A stretch of 21,495 nt of DNA, taken from positions 1 through 21,495 of IMG/VR virus record IMGVR_UViG_3300020463_000168. One strand, written 5' to 3'. Numbering within the stretch: position 1 is the first letter of the stretch; the number at the start of each line of letters is the position of its first letter. The position numbers were made by a program, and so were the translations under genes. Source of the stretch: a virus. Below are positions 19,876-21,495 of this stretch, in pieces. The notes under the pieces were generated by a model. It ran no database searches. It saw only the letters and a list, made by a program, of their open reading frames with translations, and was not told where the DNA came from.

Positions 19876-21391
19876 CTATTCGAGGCAGCATAATTTTAAC
19901 GATTTTGCTACAACAAGCCCGGCTTCACCATTGCCAGGGCAGCAAGTCGATAATGAATTAAATGCTGTTAAGCTTACGCTTGATGATTTAAACACAAATA
20001 TTGGCATTATTCAGCGCGATGACGGCAAGATCAGGAACCAGTCTGTCCACAAAGACGCCTTTGATGTTGATGCTTTAGCTCTAATTTCGTCTGGTAACTT
20101 CACTCCAAAGGGTGATTGGTCATCTGGTACTGCTTTTGCTGTTGGTGACATTGTTAATTTTAACAACGCCACTTATTATGCGACCTCTGCGCATACGTCT
20201 TCTAATGCTTTTCAAACAGATTTGAGTGCATCTAAATGGTTATTGATAGCTAATGCTGCTATTGCGAATACTGCTTCAGCGGTCGACAAGTTCGAGGGCG
20301 ATGGCAACACGACAGCGTTTACACTTTCTTTTAGTTACACTGGAAATACAGATGCTTTAGTTTTTGTAAATGGCGCTTTGCGGAATCCCGGCGATGATTA
20401 CACTTTATCTGGCACAACAATTACTTTTGTAACTGCACCTTCTTCTCCGTCAGTTGCTGGTAACGAGAATGTTATTATTTGGGGAACGTCTGTCGTTGTG
20501 GCAGCTGCAAAAACAGCTGCGCAGTCTGCATCGTCAAATGCCCAGGCATTTAGAGACACAGCGCAAGACTGGGCCAGCAAGGTTAACGGCGATGTTGACA
20601 GCAGCGGCGAGTATTCTTCAAAAGCTCACGCGATAGGCGGCACTGGCGTTGACACAGGCACTGGCTCTGCAAAAGACTGGGCTACAAAAACTGGCGGAAC
20701 TGTAGGAAATAGCGGCGAATATTCTGCTAAACATTACGCAACAGATGCAAATGTCGGTACAGTTGCGACAAACATAACTAATGTAAATCTGGTTGGTGGG
20801 TCTATTAGTAACGTCAACACAGTAGCATCCAATATCTCAGCAATTGGCACAGCTTCCGCAAATGCAACACTAGCTGAGAACTACGCTACTAAAACAGACG
20901 GCACAGTGGAAACAAGTCCTGACCGTTACAGCTCAGAAGCACATGCTGTGGGTGGCACAGGCGTTACATCTGTTGTTGGGTCGGCCCGTGAGTGGGCCAT
21001 TGGCGGTGGGTCATCACCAAACGCTACCACAGCAGTTGATAGCGGCGGCGAGTTTAGTGCAAAAGGTTATGCCGTAGGCTCTATCAATCGTGGCTCATCT
21101 GGCGCACATTCTGCAAAGGACTGGGCAAGCTATACATCTGGCACTGTGGATGGCACTTTATTTTCTGCTAAATATTATGCAGAGCAAGCGGCAGCATCAA
21201 AAACAGAGTTCAGCAATATCTATCATGGCATTTCGAGTTCTGCGCCAACAGGCTCAGAGGTTGGGGCCGGAGACCTGTGGTTCGATTCCTCCAACAGTGT
21301 TTTAAAATATTACAATAACAGTAATCAGTGGGTAGCTGTTGAATCAGGTGCAACGGCTGGCTTTAGCATCGCAATGGCGATTGCTTTATAG
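19859..21391 (+). CDS. Modular tail-fibre / receptor-binding protein
   Basis: This 510-residue protein has an N-terminal anchor (~1-75: RDYSRQHNFNDFATTSPASP, then QQVDNELNAVKLTLDDLNTN), then a carbohydrate-binding-like module (~80-130: GDWSSGTAFAVGDIVNFNNA with the aromatic pattern of CBM5/12). A beta module follows (~145-210: FEGDGNTTAFTLSFSY, VFVNGALRNPGDDYTL), then about five repeats of a DWA..SGEYSAKxYA unit (~235-445) and a tip (GDLWFDSSNSVLKYYN). Such repeats form trimeric shafts. The protein probably attaches to the virion base and binds the host surface. It overlaps the upstream gene by 17 bases, with GAGGAT before its ATG. Confidence 0.9.
   Translation: MAQPRDYSRQHNFNDFATTSPASPLPGQQVDNELNAVKLTLDDLNTNIGIIQRDDGKIRNQSVHKDAFDVDALALISSGNFTPKGDWSSGTAFAVGDIVNFNNATYYATSAHTSSNAFQTDLSASKWLLIANAAIANTASAVDKFEGDGNTTAFTLSFSYTGNTDALVFVNGALRNPGDDYTLSGTTITFVTAPSSPSVAGNENVIIWGTSVVVAAAKTAAQSASSNAQAFRDTAQDWASKVNGDVDSSGEYSSKAHAIGGTGVDTGTGSAKDWATKTGGTVGNSGEYSAKHYATDANVGTVATNITNVNLVGGSISNVNTVASNISAIGTASANATLAENYATKTDGTVETSPDRYSSEAHAVGGTGVTSVVGSAREWAIGGGSSPNATTAVDSGGEFSAKGYAVGSINRGSSGAHSAKDWASYTSGTVDGTLFSAKYYAEQAAASKTEFSNIYHGISSSAPTGSEVGAGDLWFDSSNSVLKYYNNSNQWVAVESGATAGFSIAMAIAL
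20561..21190 (+). repeat. Imperfect repeats encoding the tail-fibre shaft
   Basis: About five imperfect units begin near residues 237, 273, 341, 378 and 421 of the tail fibre (DWASK, DWATK, NYATK, EWAIG, DWASY). Each leads into Y/FSxKxYA or SSxAHAxGGTGV. Two units contain the near-identical stretch coding for AHAxGGTGV. They are substrates for recombination-driven length variation. Confidence 0.7.
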
Positions 21392-21400
21392 GAGATTAAA

Positions 21401-21495
21401 ATGGCGCAAAACTTCCGTAGATACAAACTGACAGGGGTTGGGTCTACAGCCCAAGATATACCAGATGGTTCAGATTTTGATAGTTTTGATACTAT
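21401..21495 (+). CDS. Start of next virion gene (3' truncated)
   Basis: An ATG at 21401, with GGAG seven bases upstream, opens a frame that continues past the window end. The product begins MAQNFRRYKLTGVGSTAQDI and contains GSDFDSFDT. Its N-terminus resembles short structural proteins that follow tail-fibre genes in marine podoviruses. Too little is present for a firm assignment. Confidence 0.7.
   Translation, partial: MAQNFRRYKLTGVGSTAQDIPDGSDFDSFDT

Overview
The window is a contiguous piece of a temperate tailed-phage genome. The architecture is lambda-like: an integrase/excisionase/repressor block runs leftward and a Cro-like gene plus replication genes run rightward. Base composition is intermediate, roughly mid-40s percent GC by eye. 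Several short proteins (the DUF6321-like protein, the two tiny lysine-rich proteins, the DDAIIG protein and the modular tail fibre) resemble families I associate with marine podoviruses such as pelagiphages, cyanophages and phages of other marine alphaproteobacteria. The host assignment is inference from that resemblance only. No ribosomal RNA, tRNA, CRISPR array or insertion sequence was seen.

Layout. (1) 1-5852: the 3' part of a very large + strand gene for a polyvalent, injected-type virion protein with a Pro/Glu repeat tract, a ParB/DdrB-like domain, a zincin HEWFH motif and a hydrophobic C-terminal third. (2) 5853-6083: a non-coding stretch dense in direct and inverted repeats, the likely attP region. 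(3) 6084-7715, - strand: integrase, overlapping excisionase and HTH repressor. (4) 7716-7884: divergent control region. (5) 7885-15107, + strand: Cro-like protein, winged-HTH protein, small unknowns, RuvC-like resolvase, PD-(D/E)XK nuclease, an acidic-tailed probable ssDNA-binding protein, a primase-polymerase/helicase fusion, a zinc-ribbon protein, an iteron-like repeat array, a protein with an SSB-like DEIPF C-terminus and a DUF6378-like protein with an AT-hook tail. (6) 15142-18227, - strand: a tightly packed leftward cassette of about a dozen tiny genes, including zinc-finger and membrane mini-proteins, ending in a textbook intrinsic terminator at 15084-15117. (7) 18362-21495, + strand: small terminase subunit, a strong promoter-like site, four short overlapping genes, a repetitive tail fibre and the start of another virion gene.

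How the genes fit together. Repressor and Cro-like protein probably form the lysis/lysogeny switch, with integrase and excisionase in the repressor transcript. No family A or B DNA polymerase is encoded here. The prim-pol/helicase fusion beside iterons spaced at about one helical turn suggests helicase/primase-initiated replication completed by host polymerase, with the nuclease and resolvase handling recombination intermediates. If attP lies at 5853-6083, the phage genes on both sides of it mean that this sequence comes from the free (virion or circular) form rather than an integrated prophage.

The least explained parts are the leftward mini-gene cassette, the iteron/stem-loop region at 14036-14107 and the pair of tiny genes sharing a MAKSMGYA ending. 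No stretch longer than about 235 bases lacks a gene.
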